42,293 nucleotides of DNA from Lentisphaeria bacterium (lineage in GTDB: Bacteria; Verrucomicrobiota; Lentisphaeria; Victivallales; Victivallaceae): positions 1 through 42,293 of the forward strand of contig JAFVUZ010000041.1 of the NCBI GenBank assembly GCA_017502435.1, written 5' to 3'. A program made the position numbers and the translations under genes. The notes beneath the pieces were generated by a model, which saw nothing but the letters and a program-made list of their open reading frames with translations, had not been told where the DNA came from and did no database searches. Numbering within the stretch: the first letter of the stretch is position 1; every line of letters begins with the position of its first letter. Positions 1-8,427 of the stretch are shown here, one piece after another.

Positions 1-39
1 GGTTGTTGTTCCTCTCAAAATTCTCAATACTCTCAATAC

Positions 40-66
40 TTACTTTCTTTCCGTGAAAGAAAGTAA
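40..66. repeat. TTACTTTCTTT hairpin repeat, copy 1
   Basis: A perfect inverted repeat with 11-bp arms (40-50 and 56-66) and a 5-nt loop, followed by acaaagaaa. Two related hairpins occur at 27518-27550 and 27571-27596, each followed by a similar acaaa(a)gaaagcc-type tail. This marks it as a member of a dispersed intergenic repeat family. Confidence 0.75.
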
Positions 67-128
67 CAAAGAAAACTTTTTTCCACTTCAAATCCTTTCG
101 TTATTTTGTGCCCGATGCAGATTACGGC

Positions 129-162
129 GTCCGCCTTCGCACAAGGCTGCGGCGGGACAAGC
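129..162. repeat. GC-rich imperfect palindromic repeat (C module), copy 1
   Basis: A sequence with core ccgccttcgc, a short loop and gcggcgggacaag. Closely similar sequence is present at 29673-29706 in the same orientation and at 27631-27657 in the opposite orientation. All three copies are intergenic, as expected for a dispersed hairpin repeat. Confidence 0.65.
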
Positions 163-198
163 AGCCGTTGGCGGATGGCTGGGCATGACGTACAATAG

Positions 199-250
199 GG
201 AATTTAAGGAATTTAGGGAGTTTAGGGAATTTAGGGAGTTTAGGGAATTT
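199..250. repeat. 9-bp tandem array (GGAATTTAG type), copy 1
   Basis: About 5.8 direct units of ggaatttag/ggagtttag run without interruption. Related arrays of the same 9-bp period lie at 447-480 (inverted) and 36331-36363. Arrays 1 and 2 face each other across about 200 bp. Confidence 0.85.
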
Positions 251-306
251 GCCGTTGACTGCACCCTGAGTCAAGCACATATCTTCGCTCCCGCGTAACT
301 CCTACC

Positions 307-396
307 GCCTTCTGCATCAGCCGGACAGTCGGACTTTTCGGACGGGTCAGACCTGTCGGACATTGCCATTGCCTGCCTTCTGCATCAGCCGGACAG
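307..396. repeat. 22-bp direct repeat pair (307-328 and 375-396)
   Basis: The same 22-bp word beginning gccttctgcatcagccgg occurs at 307-328 and 375-396, and a partial copy (catcagccggac) lies near 413-424. The intervening DNA is rich in cggac words. Function unknown. Confidence 0.8.
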
Positions 397-427
397 CCGC
401 GTCAGCGTCCACATCAGCCGGACTGGA

Positions 428-1330
428 GTGCAGTCATTTGTTTTTTCCTTAAATTCCTTAACTTCCTTAAATTCCTTATTATCTGTCACGCCCTGCCGTC
501 TGCATACGGCTGTGCCGTGTACCAGCCCGGCCTGTGCCGTGTCACATTACTTTTTCCTTCCGATAATACAAATTATCGGAAGTTGCTTCACACTTATCGA
601 ACTTCTGGTTGTAATCGCCATCATCGCAATTCTTGCAGGTATGCTGCTCCCCGCACTCAACAAAGCACGTGCCAGAGCCAAACTTGCAAGCTGTATGTCA
701 AACATGAAAACTGCCGGTACTGCAAATATTTTGTACGCAGATGCTTATGAGGATTACATTATGCCTTACAAATTCAATACAACAGCTAATGAATATGTTA
801 TTGACGGTGAAGATATGAAGGGTAAATGGTGGTTTCAGTTTGTTTCATTTCTCGGTATTGCATATCCGAATATTAACGGTCAGAAACGTACAAAATTCCT
901 GTGCCCGGAAGTTCCTTTTGATTCCAATGCAAATGAACCGAAGTCATGGGGTGCGAATGTAAATATTCACAGTTTGGGCGGTGATGCCGGTGTTGTCTGG
1001 GCAACTCATCCTAAAATTACCAAAATTATTATGCCTGCAAGTGCATGTAATATGATTGAAACCTGTACATATGAACTCGGTACAACCAACAAAGTTGTCC
1101 CCCCGAATTATGGTGATGCATGGCAGTTTAGAGGTTCCGGTCATACCAGTCAGTCATGGCAGGCAGGGTTTGACGACCTCCGTCATCAGGGCGTTGGCAA
1201 TGTGCTTTTCTGGGACGGTCATATTGAAACCAGAACTAAAAAAAGTATTCCTGATATTACATCCGGTGCCGGCGGTACCAAAAGAAAAGCTATTCCGTTT
1301 TATGGCGGTGGTATGTATCCTGCAAATTGA
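428..1330 (+). CDS. pseudopilin-like protein with H-X9-DG motif
   Basis: Exported type IV pilin-like protein of the class very abundant in Lentisphaerota and Planctomycetota. The class III signal/N-helix [16 protein letters not shown] with Glu at mature position 5 is clear, and the C-terminal part has H253-X9-D263-G264, the processing-associated H-X9-DG signature. Surface location is expected from the family; glycan binding is my inference from its neighbours. The start is uncertain. The frame is open from GTG 428, but the first ~45 residues translate repeat DNA, and no in-frame ATG lies near the pilin signal. GTG 539 is a shorter option with no good ribosome binding site. Residue -1 before Phe is Cys, not Gly. 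The frame ends 15 nt before the large glycosidase-like gene, so the two are probably cotranscribed. Confidence 0.75.
   Translation: MQSFVFSLNSLTSLNSLLSVTPCRLHTAVPCTSPACAVSHYFFLPIIQIIGSCFTLIELLVVIAIIAILAGMLLPALNKARARAKLASCMSNMKTAGTANILYADAYEDYIMPYKFNTTANEYVIDGEDMKGKWWFQFVSFLGIAYPNINGQKRTKFLCPEVPFDSNANEPKSWGANVNIHSLGGDAGVVWATHPKITKIIMPASACNMIETCTYELGTTNKVVPPNYGDAWQFRGSGHTSQSWQAGFDDLRHQGVGNVLFWDGHIETRTKKSIPDITSGAGGTKRKAIPFYGGGMYPAN
447..480. repeat. 9-bp tandem array, copy 2, inverted
   Basis: About 3.7 units of ccttaaatt/ccttaactt, the complement of the array at 199-250. It lies inside the 5' part of the pseudopilin open frame and gives the odd N-terminal Asn-Ser-Leu repeats of that translation. 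This argues that translation really starts further downstream. Confidence 0.8.
557..582. repeat. 11-bp perfect palindrome just before the pilin signal
   Basis: Arms 557-567 and 572-582 (cttccgataat and its complement) are separated by a 4-nt loop. The right arm ends three bases before the codons for the conserved Cys-Phe-Thr-Leu-Ile-Glu pilin start. It could be a hairpin affecting translation, an operator, or the edge of a rearrangement; the sequence does not decide. Confidence 0.7.
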
Positions 1331-1345
1331 TTTGAGGTTTGAGAT

Positions 1346-4300
1346 ATGACATTCAATAAAATTCTTGCTGTTATCGGAGTGACCGGAGTTTTCTGTTCTG
1401 CTTTTGCGGCGGAAAAGAAAGTTGAATTTTCTCCGAAAAAAAGTATTGCAAAAGTCAATTTTTCAAGAAAATCTCCTGTCATTGACGGAAAAATTTCCGC
1501 CAACGAATATATTGGAAGTTATGAAAATTTCGGTTTGCTTAAACACAATAATAATTTTCTATCTTCCCGTCAGGGCAGAGTTTTTGCTGCATTGGATAAA
1601 AATTATATCTATTTTGCCATGCAGACAGAGATGCCCGATGCTGATTCAAATGTTAAATTGAAATCACGCTACAAACGCCGTGACAGCAAGATTTTTCTTG
1701 ATGATTCAGTTGAATTTTTGTTTGTTTCTCCGGTCGGAGATGCAGTCTATCATTTGATTGTCAATCCTGCCGACCGTACTTATGATTTCAAATACCCGAT
1801 ACTTAACGGCGGAGTTACGACTTCAAAACGGATAAATTGGACTCCCAATCTCAAAATCAAATCCGGATTTGACAAAAAATACTGGACTCTTGAAGTACGC
1901 ATCCCGCTGAAAGACATCAATGTAAAAAATCCTGCCGCAGTTTCCGGTTGGAAAATGCAGTTTGCCCGTTCATGGCGTAACCCCTCGTTGCAGACTGCAG
2001 TCAACAACGCTATGATTTTTGTCAATCCTGAAGAGATGAACGACATTGTTTTTGTCAATAATACCCCGAATGTCCGCTTCCGTACGCTCGGCGACAATTA
2101 TCTCAAAGGCGAAAACAGTGTAAAATTCACCGTCGACAATCCGACTGCTCAGACTCAGAAAGTCCGTTATGCTGTCTCTATTGTTTCTGAAGCAGCCCCC
2201 AGAGGCAGAGACGGAATCATTACTCTTGCTCCCGGCAAAAGTCAGGATATTGAAATCAATTTTACAGAAAAATCCCGTGTGAATTTTGATCTCAAGGCTG
2301 TTTTTTACAACAGCCGAAATGAAATTATTTACCAGCGGAATTTTTTCTGGCAGAATCCGCCGGAAAAACGCTGGATTGCTCCGGATGCCAAAAATTCCAG
2401 TTCGCTTGAATTCGGCGTTTATCCTTATTTCAAAAAGGTTCGTGTCCGTCTCGGAAATCAGGGCACACCTTTTGATATGCGAAAAGTTGAGTCCGCATTG
2501 ATGTATATTGCTGATGCCAAAGGCAATGCCGTCGGCAGAAAATGCACTCCGGAACGCATTGAAAATGTCGGATTTTATTGTGAAATTCCGCTTGAACTCA
2601 GTAAAAAAGGCAATTATTTTGTCGTTGCGGAAATCAAAACTAAAGACGGCAAAATCAATACTTTCAAGGAAAAATTCGAGTTTGAAAAATTTACCTGGGA
2701 ACACAATAAACTCGGTCGTGACCGTGTAGTGCTGCCGCCTTATAAACCTTTGATTTACAATAACAGCAAAGTCAAAACTCTGCTTGCTGAATATACTTTG
2801 AACAACGGTTTTATTGCTTCAGTCAAAGCCGGCAAAGCGGAAAAACTTCTTGCCGCTCCTGTCACACTCTCTGTCAACGGCAGAAAAACTGTTCAGAAAA
2901 ATTTTAAATGGCTGGAAAAATCTGCCGATCTCGGCGTCAGTGTTTCAAATCTGGTGCTTGACAATGTTAATTTTTCAGTCAGAAATGAGTTTGAATTTGA
3001 TAACTTTATAAAAACCACTCTCACTGTCGATCCCGGCAAGGGGTTTGATTTTAAATCCATGACACTTGATATTCCGCTCAACGGTAATTTTGCCAGGCAG
3101 ATTCATGCCACCTGCAATGCCATGAAGTACAATTTTGCCCATTCTCTGCCGGAAAAAGACGGAGAAATCTGGAATTCCTCCATGGGTAAACTTCATGCAT
3201 CGGTTATCAATAATTTCCGTCCCTATATCTGGATTGGAAATCTCGGAGAAGGTCTGGCATTTTTCTCTGAAAGTGACAAAAACTGGAGTCGTGACCCCAA
3301 AAAAACAATGGCCCGGATAATCCGCAAAAACGGTGTTGTCACTTTGCGAATCAGTTTTATTGACAAGCCTGTTGTCCGTAAAAATCCGTTCAAACTTGTT
3401 TTCGGTTTTCAGGCAACACCGACCAGACTTCTGCCTGATGCCGCCCGTCAGTACAGCGGTAGAATAAAATATCCCAATACAGTGACCGCTTCAGTGCTGG
3501 CTGGCGGAATGTGCTGGGCAAGTTACGGTTATGATTTCTTCCCCATCAATCACGATTATTCATACATAACCGCTCTTAAAAATGAGAAGAACAAAAAAGG
3601 CGATAAAGCATGGCAGCAGGAATTTGTCAAAAATTATATGGCAAAGAATTGCAAGACCGTTGCCAATGACCGTCTCGGTTCATTTGAACGCCATCTGCTG
3701 CGTGGTTTTAATTATGCCAACAACAGCAGTTATCTTATTCCTTACATGAATGCCCGTGCAACCATGCTCCGCTGGCCCGAATACCGTGTTTTCATGGATG
3801 AATGGTTCTGCTCCGAATACCGTGCCAACAATGAAGATGATTATAATAACTCTCCGGTTGAAAGTTATCAGGATTATCTGCTTGACTGTATCAAAAAACT
3901 TCTTGATGCAGGTTTGGACGGCGTTTATTATGACAATATCCGTGACTGGACCTCTCCCAATGTTGTAACAGGTCCTGCTTATGAACTGCCGTCAGGCAAA
4001 ATTCAGCCGTATTTTGATATTTTTGATATGAGAAATCTTATCAAACGTACAGCCATACTGCTTTACAAAGAGGGTAAAACTTTCTTTGACGGACGTCCGA
4101 TTTTTGTATTGCATATGACCAATACCAATTTGATACCGTTTACTTCGCTTGGCAGTATTACATTGGATTGTGAAGCAAATTACGGCAGTTCTGATTTTCA
4201 GGAACGTTTCAGTGAAGACTGGCTGAAAATCACCGCCATCGGTATTCAGTCAGGTTCAATTCCAGAAGTTCTGATTCAGATTACCGGAGACAAGGCTGTT

Positions 4301-4699
4301 TGGACGACCAGAACTTTTCTGGCGACAACTCTTGCATACGATATTGCTTCGATCATGAATGCCGGCGGCTTGAGAAATGTTTATTTCACAGTCTGGAACA
4401 AGTTGAAATCTTACGGTTACGGCACCGATAAAGTTAAAGTTTATCCCTCTTATGCACCCTCCGGGTGTGTAAAAGCCAATGCCGATGTCCGTATCAGTGA
4501 ATATCATCATGCTGACGGCAGTAAGGTTTTTGCTGTTTCAAGTTTCGGTTATGCCGGAAATGTCAAACTGGAATTTGCAGATAAATTCAGCAAAGCAGTC
4601 GATTTTGAAAACGGAAAAAATATTGCTGTTGATAATGACGGTTCAGTCAGTTTCAATTTGAAAAAACATGATTTCAAAATTATAAAAGTTTCAAAATAA
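1346..4699 (+). CDS. secreted CBM9-like / glycoside hydrolase-like protein
   Basis: A 1117-residue exported protein. A Sec signal peptide ends at about residue 22 (VFCSAFA). Residues ~38-235 match the CBM9-like/DOMON sugar-binding fold (SPVIDGKISANEY, then YFAMQTEMPD and DDSVEFLFV). Residues ~340-690 form beta-sandwich regions. Residues ~700-1050 look like a TIM-barrel glycosidase with DGVYYDN (D858-N864) and a later DCEANYG, in the manner of GH123/DUF6067-type proteins of this phylum. The C-terminus resembles a small beta domain. The substrate cannot be read from the sequence. The start has a gagg-like site 5' of ATG 1346. The gene follows the pseudopilin by 15 nt and precedes the LamG-like gene by 9 nt, suggesting one transcript. 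Asp863 or nearby acids could be catalytic, but this is inference. Confidence 0.7.
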   Translation: MTFNKILAVIGVTGVFCSAFAAEKKVEFSPKKSIAKVNFSRKSPVIDGKISANEYIGSYENFGLLKHNNNFLSSRQGRVFAALDKNYIYFAMQTEMPDADSNVKLKSRYKRRDSKIFLDDSVEFLFVSPVGDAVYHLIVNPADRTYDFKYPILNGGVTTSKRINWTPNLKIKSGFDKKYWTLEVRIPLKDINVKNPAAVSGWKMQFARSWRNPSLQTAVNNAMIFVNPEEMNDIVFVNNTPNVRFRTLGDNYLKGENSVKFTVDNPTAQTQKVRYAVSIVSEAAPRGRDGIITLAPGKSQDIEINFTEKSRVNFDLKAVFYNSRNEIIYQRNFFWQNPPEKRWIAPDAKNSSSLEFGVYPYFKKVRVRLGNQGTPFDMRKVESALMYIADAKGNAVGRKCTPERIENVGFYCEIPLELSKKGNYFVVAEIKTKDGKINTFKEKFEFEKFTWEHNKLGRDRVVLPPYKPLIYNNSKVKTLLAEYTLNNGFIASVKAGKAEKLLAAPVTLSVNGRKTVQKNFKWLEKSADLGVSVSNLVLDNVNFSVRNEFEFDNFIKTTLTVDPGKGFDFKSMTLDIPLNGNFARQIHATCNAMKYNFAHSLPEKDGEIWNSSMGKLHASVINNFRPYIWIGNLGEGLAFFSESDKNWSRDPKKTMARIIRKNGVVTLRISFIDKPVVRKNPFKLVFGFQATPTRLLPDAARQYSGRIKYPNTVTASVLAGGMCWASYGYDFFPINHDYSYITALKNEKNKKGDKAWQQEFVKNYMAKNCKTVANDRLGSFERHLLRGFNYANNSSYLIPYMNARATMLRWPEYRVFMDEWFCSEYRANNEDDYNNSPVESYQDYLLDCIKKLLDAGLDGVYYDNIRDWTSPNVVTGPAYELPSGKIQPYFDIFDMRNLIKRTAILLYKEGKTFFDGRPIFVLHMTNTNLIPFTSLGSITLDCEANYGSSDFQERFSEDWLKITAIGIQSGSIPEVLIQITGDKAVWTTRTFLATTLAYDIASIMNAGGLRNVYFTVWNKLKSYGYGTDKVKVYPSYAPSGCVKANADVRISEYHHADGSKVFAVSSFGYAGNVKLEFADKFSKAVDFENGKNIAVDNDGSVSFNLKKHDFKIIKVSK

Positions 4700-4708
4700 G
4701 AGGTCAAA

Positions 4709-5464
4709 ATGAAAAAAGTTCTGTTATTTATAACATGCTGCATTGCCGCGGCTGTTTACGGCAGTGATGTGATATATTACCCTGAATTTGAGGATTCAGT
4801 AAGTTTTTATGCTTCATTTGATGCCGCATCTCCCGACGCGGATATTTCAGAGGGCAGAGAAAAGCCCGTCAACGTTGTCGGCAAACTCAAATTTGCCGAC
4901 GGTATCCGCGGTAAAGCACTTTTCTGCGGCAAAGGCGGTGCCAATGTCCGCTATATGCGAAAGGATAATTTTACTTTCAACCGTCCGGGAACTCTGCTCT
5001 TTTTCATCAAGGGCATTGATTGGAAAACTACTCCCGGCAGCCGTATATTTTTCACCGGATTTGAGTCCGGCAAAGGATTTTTCGGCTTGCAGATTCCCGG
5101 CTGGCCCAAGCAGATTTGTCCGTGCAGCCGTGAACTTCATGTTTCGTTCATGTACAGCAAAAAATTCAAAAATAAAACATTTTTTGCTCAAATGCCGGGC
5201 GGTGAAGCCGAATGCGGCAAATGGCACATGATTGCTTTTTCATGGGCCCCCGGTCAGCTCCGTGTGAATATGGATAATCTGCCCGGCAAAACTTATAAGG
5301 TTGATTTTGATTTGACAGATGATGCTTTTCCTATTCAGGTTTTCTCTGTTGGATATTCTTCAGACAGAAATTTTCTGCTGGATGAATACACTGTTTACAA
5401 CCGCCGTTTGAGTGACGGCGAACTTGTTGAAATTTTTAATAAATACATGAAAAATGTAAAATAA
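4709..5464 (+). CDS. secreted LamG/concanavalin A-like domain protein
   Basis: A 251-residue exported protein with a signal peptide (MKKVLLFITCCIAAAVYGS) and one LamG/laminin-G-like jelly-roll fold. Typical features are an N-terminal SFYASFD strand, a central GKWHMIAFSW strand and the C-terminal LLDEYTVYNRRLSDGEL signature, which ends most LamG_3-type domains. Such domains bind glycans or proteins; no catalytic motif is seen. ATG 4709 has gagg 7 nt upstream and lies 9 nt after the previous stop, so it belongs to the same operon. It probably works as a carbohydrate-binding accessory of the neighbouring glycosidase-like protein (inference). Confidence 0.75.
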   Translation: MKKVLLFITCCIAAAVYGSDVIYYPEFEDSVSFYASFDAASPDADISEGREKPVNVVGKLKFADGIRGKALFCGKGGANVRYMRKDNFTFNRPGTLLFFIKGIDWKTTPGSRIFFTGFESGKGFFGLQIPGWPKQICPCSRELHVSFMYSKKFKNKTFFAQMPGGEAECGKWHMIAFSWAPGQLRVNMDNLPGKTYKVDFDLTDDAFPIQVFSVGYSSDRNFLLDEYTVYNRRLSDGELVEIFNKYMKNVK

Positions 5465-5475
5465 GAAAGAGTTTC

Positions 5476-6318
5476 ATGAAAAAAATATCTGTACTTGTAT
5501 TATGTTTCATTACGGCGGCTTTTTATGCGGCGATACCGCAGTCGGTTACGCTGGAGTCCGGCGATTTGAAAATCCGTCTGGACGGCAGAAAACGCTGGAA
5601 TATGAACCGTATAGAGTATAAGAATGAACTGTTATGCATTGATTCGCCCCATGCTCATTATGGTATGACCTGCCGACCGGTTGATTTTAAATACGCCGTA
5701 GGTTCAGGACATGAAGAGACCGGATTCGGCGAAAAAGTTGTTTCCGTTAGATTTTTTGTCGATGACAAAGAGGTTTTTCCGCAGGAAAATATACCTCTAT
5801 GCGGCAAAAAAATAAAAGTTGAAAAAGTTTCAAAAATTCTTGACATTAATGTTGTTTATGATATATTTATTGAGAATAATATTATTTCTGAATTTATTGA
5901 AATTGAAGCTGAAAAAGATATGAAACTGCATCATTTGTATTTTTTTATGCATCCGTGGAGCCCGCGTTTTACAGATTTGTATTTGAAGTATGCCAACGGC
6001 AGCAGCAAAAATATTTCATTCAAATCGGATCATAAATTTGTGAACCGCAAATTTGCTCCGTTCTGTGCATGGTATGACAGCAAATCAGGTTACGGTGCAG
6101 CAACCTCTTTCAGAAATGTAAAAGGCTCAAAAAAACTGATGCGTTTCATCTGGGACCGTCCGCAATACCGCAAAGATTATCTCTGTGATTTTGCTATGAC
6201 AATATTGCCTGCAAAACACGTTGTTTCATACAAAGCAAAAACTGCTTTTTTCCGTCAAAAAGACAATAAAAAATGGATTTCAGATGCGGAGACAATTTAC
6301 AAAAAAACAGTGCTTTAA
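5476..6318 (+). CDS. exported protein of unknown function
   Basis: I do not recognise a family. The 280-residue protein begins with a signal peptide (MKKISVLVLCFITAAFYA) and continues as a mostly beta-strand domain rich in aromatic residues, with no repeats, further membrane segments or obvious catalytic motif. The pattern (SGDLKIRLDG..., LHHLYFFMHPWSPRF) is compatible with a beta-sandwich such as mutarotase-like or glycan-binding folds, but I cannot assign one. It lies 11 nt after the LamG gene and 25 nt before the SGNH hydrolase gene, so its role is probably tied to glycan processing outside the cytoplasm. Confidence 0.65.
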   Translation: MKKISVLVLCFITAAFYAAIPQSVTLESGDLKIRLDGRKRWNMNRIEYKNELLCIDSPHAHYGMTCRPVDFKYAVGSGHEETGFGEKVVSVRFFVDDKEVFPQENIPLCGKKIKVEKVSKILDINVVYDIFIENNIISEFIEIEAEKDMKLHHLYFFMHPWSPRFTDLYLKYANGSSKNISFKSDHKFVNRKFAPFCAWYDSKSGYGAATSFRNVKGSKKLMRFIWDRPQYRKDYLCDFAMTILPAKHVVSYKAKTAFFRQKDNKKWISDAETIYKKTVL

Positions 6319-6343
6319 AAGCATATAGAATAAAGGAGTAAAA

Positions 6344-8308
6344 ATGAAAAAATTATTTTTGCTGCTGATGTTTGCAGCAGTCAGTTATGTCAATGGAGCA
6401 GTCCTGACAGAAGGCGTTACCAAATTCATTGATCAGCCGTATTGGGGCGGCAAGGCGGAAGTTATTACCGTTGACGGTAAAAAAGTTCTGAAACTTACCT
6501 CAAGTATCAAGGGCGACCGTCATTTCGGCAGGGCGTTTAACATTTATACCGCACGTGAATTATTCCGTCCGAAAGAGAAAATTGTCGCAACCGCAAAAGT
6601 CCGCGGCAACGGTAAGTTTTTTATCGGTATTTTGAAATACCGACCGAAAAAAGGTATGCCGGAGACTGTTTTTGTCGAAACGGTCGAACTTGCAGAAAAG
6701 ACAAAAGAAGTCATCTTTGCTTTTGAAATGGATGATACTTTTGAGCGGGTTTTCCCGTTTGTTCAGATTCAGGGCGAAGGCATGGCATATATTGAATCCT
6801 TCAAATTGGAAAAGAGCAATGATCCGTCAATAAAACTTTCTGTTATTTCCACAAGCACCAATGCTCTAAAAGCAGCTGCGGTAAAGAAAACATCCGATAT
6901 ACTTCTTTACAGAGGCGTTACTGCATTTATGGCACAGCCGTACTGGGGAGGTAAAGTTAATGTAATTACTCAGAACGGCAAAAAAGTTCTTGAACTTGTT
7001 TCAACTTTGAAGAACGGCAGGGTTTTCGGCCGTTGTTTTGCCGTCTCCACTCCGAAAGAGACTTATGCTCCGTCAGTCAAAATAAAAATGGAGGCAAAAA
7101 TCAGCGGCAAAGGCAAGTTTCAATTCTGCCTTTTGAAATACAGCCGCGGCAAAGGTGCCCCGCAGGTTTCTTTCGGTAATGCTTTTGAACTGTCTGAAGA
7201 TGCAAAAACTTATACCTGCAATATTGAACTTGATTCCGCATATGAAAAGATTTTCCCGATGTTCAATCTTGAGGGTGAAGGCAGCAAGGCCGTTGTTGAA
7301 TCTTTTACCATGTACAAAATCCGCGGAAAAGCCAAAGTTGAGGCACTTACACCGCTTCAAATTATTACTCCGGAGCAGTCAAGCAAGGCTGTTGAGTTCA
7401 GGACTTCACTTAAAAACAGTGATGTTTATCTCACTATTACCGACAAAAAGTCAGTTGTCAGAAAAGTAAAATCCGATGCTGACGGTAAAGTGGTTCTGGG
7501 GTCAGAGAAATTTGCCCCCGGTACATACTGTATTTCTGCATATTCCGATGGCGTTGATGCAAAAACTTATATCAGTTCTGTTGAGCAGAGTGCTTATGCC
7601 AAAAGCGATGCACTTGCCGGAAAAATCAAACTTGCCAAAAAAATAAATATCCTTGTAATCGGAGATTCGCTTTCTGATTTTTATCGCGGTTACAATTATA
7701 TTGACAGACTTAATTTCTGGATGAATAAATACAACCCCGGCAAATTTACTTTTCACAATGCCGGTATCGGCGGCGATTTCCTTGAACGGACTGTATCCCG
7801 TATGGAATTTGAACTCAAAAATAACAGCCGTTCAGCTTACCGTCAGGAGATGTACAATGGCATTTTCAAAGATATTTATGATTATGTCTTTGTCTTTCTG
7901 GGGCAGAATGATACCCGCTGTATGCCGAAAGATAATTATTCAACCCCCGAAACCACTCCTGCTGAACAGCAGAAATACCTGACTCTTGTACTCAAACGTC
8001 TTCAGGAAAAATGCCCGAAAGCAAAGGTCGTTCTGATATCACCGTCTCCTTCAAATGAGGCACTTTTTGACAGTTATCTTGCCAAAGGACGCAAACTTCC
8101 GTTTTACGGCAGAAAGAAGTTTGTCGATGCTTATGATGCATTGAATCGCAAATTCTGCAAAGAAAATAAACTTGATTATGTTGACATATTGTCACAAATG
8201 CGTGCATATAAAGAACTTAAAGAACTTTATGTCGCTGACGGTGTGCATTTGAGCCCCAAAGGCGGCGAGTTAGTTGCTGATGCATTGCTTGCTTATTTTG
8301 CCAATTGA
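6344..8308 (+). CDS. secreted SGNH/GDSL hydrolase with duplicated N-terminal domain
   Basis: A 654-residue exported esterase-type protein. A signal peptide (ends ~residue 19) is followed by two homologous modules, residues ~20-155 and ~186-330, that share QPYWGGK, a VLKL/VLEL strand, an FGR motif and a GEG segment; they look like carbohydrate-binding beta-sandwiches. Residues ~340-420 form a linker/beta domain. The C-terminal SGNH hydrolase (~430-654) has all blocks: GDSLSD with nucleophile Ser442, GIGGD with Gly477, GQND with Asn522, and DGVH with Asp632 and His635. Such enzymes remove acetyl or other acyl groups from polysaccharides; the exact substrate is unknown. ATG 6344 is preceded by aaaggag. 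It is the last gene of the 428-8308 group. Confidence 0.85.
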   Translation: MKKLFLLLMFAAVSYVNGAVLTEGVTKFIDQPYWGGKAEVITVDGKKVLKLTSSIKGDRHFGRAFNIYTARELFRPKEKIVATAKVRGNGKFFIGILKYRPKKGMPETVFVETVELAEKTKEVIFAFEMDDTFERVFPFVQIQGEGMAYIESFKLEKSNDPSIKLSVISTSTNALKAAAVKKTSDILLYRGVTAFMAQPYWGGKVNVITQNGKKVLELVSTLKNGRVFGRCFAVSTPKETYAPSVKIKMEAKISGKGKFQFCLLKYSRGKGAPQVSFGNAFELSEDAKTYTCNIELDSAYEKIFPMFNLEGEGSKAVVESFTMYKIRGKAKVEALTPLQIITPEQSSKAVEFRTSLKNSDVYLTITDKKSVVRKVKSDADGKVVLGSEKFAPGTYCISAYSDGVDAKTYISSVEQSAYAKSDALAGKIKLAKKINILVIGDSLSDFYRGYNYIDRLNFWMNKYNPGKFTFHNAGIGGDFLERTVSRMEFELKNNSRSAYRQEMYNGIFKDIYDYVFVFLGQNDTRCMPKDNYSTPETTPAEQQKYLTLVLKRLQEKCPKAKVVLISPSPSNEALFDSYLAKGRKLPFYGRKKFVDAYDALNRKFCKENKLDYVDILSQMRAYKELKELYVADGVHLSPKGGELVADALLAYFAN

Positions 8309-8319
8309 TACAATTTCCG

Positions 8320-8342
8320 TCATCCGGAGCATATCCGGATGA
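8320..8342. terminator. hairpin after the SGNH hydrolase gene
   Basis: A perfect 9-bp stem (8320-8328 with 8334-8342) and a 5-nt loop, starting 11 nt after the stop. It lacks a T tract on the + strand, so it may be an mRNA 3'-end hairpin rather than a full intrinsic terminator. Confidence 0.45.
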
Positions 8343-8352
8343 CCTGAACAGG

Positions 8353-8425
8353 AAAACGGACATATACGTATTGAGTTGTTGATTGTACTGCAGTCAGAAC
8401 CGATATCGTAAATGTCCGTTTTTTT
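8353..8425 (+). terminator. probable terminator between convergent genes
   Basis: Complementary 11-nt arms (aaaacggacat at 8353-8363, atgtccgtttt at 8412-8422) close a ~48-nt loop. They are followed by a T run to 8425. It lies between the + strand glycan locus and the convergent holA, so it could act in both directions. The large loop lowers confidence. Confidence 0.5.
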
Positions 8426-8427
8426 GT

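Larger units (their letters stand above)
1..427. other. repeat-rich intergenic DNA, no convincing gene
   Basis: I see no gene here that I can support. The stretch is built from repeats: a hairpin of the TTACTTTCTTT type at 40-66, a GC-rich imperfect palindrome at 129-162, a 9-bp tandem array at 199-250, and a 22-bp direct repeat at 307-328 and 375-396 (a shorter version recurs near 412-425). An open frame from 53 to 298 exists but translates the 9-bp array into a Glu-Phe-Arg repeat, so it is very likely an artefact. No clear promoter for the downstream pseudopilin gene was found. Confidence 0.7.

Noticed and set aside
53..298. Open frame of 81 codons with Glu-Phe-Arg repeats
   Set aside because: It is a translation of the 9-bp array and the hairpin repeats, has no ribosome binding site, and looks like no protein.
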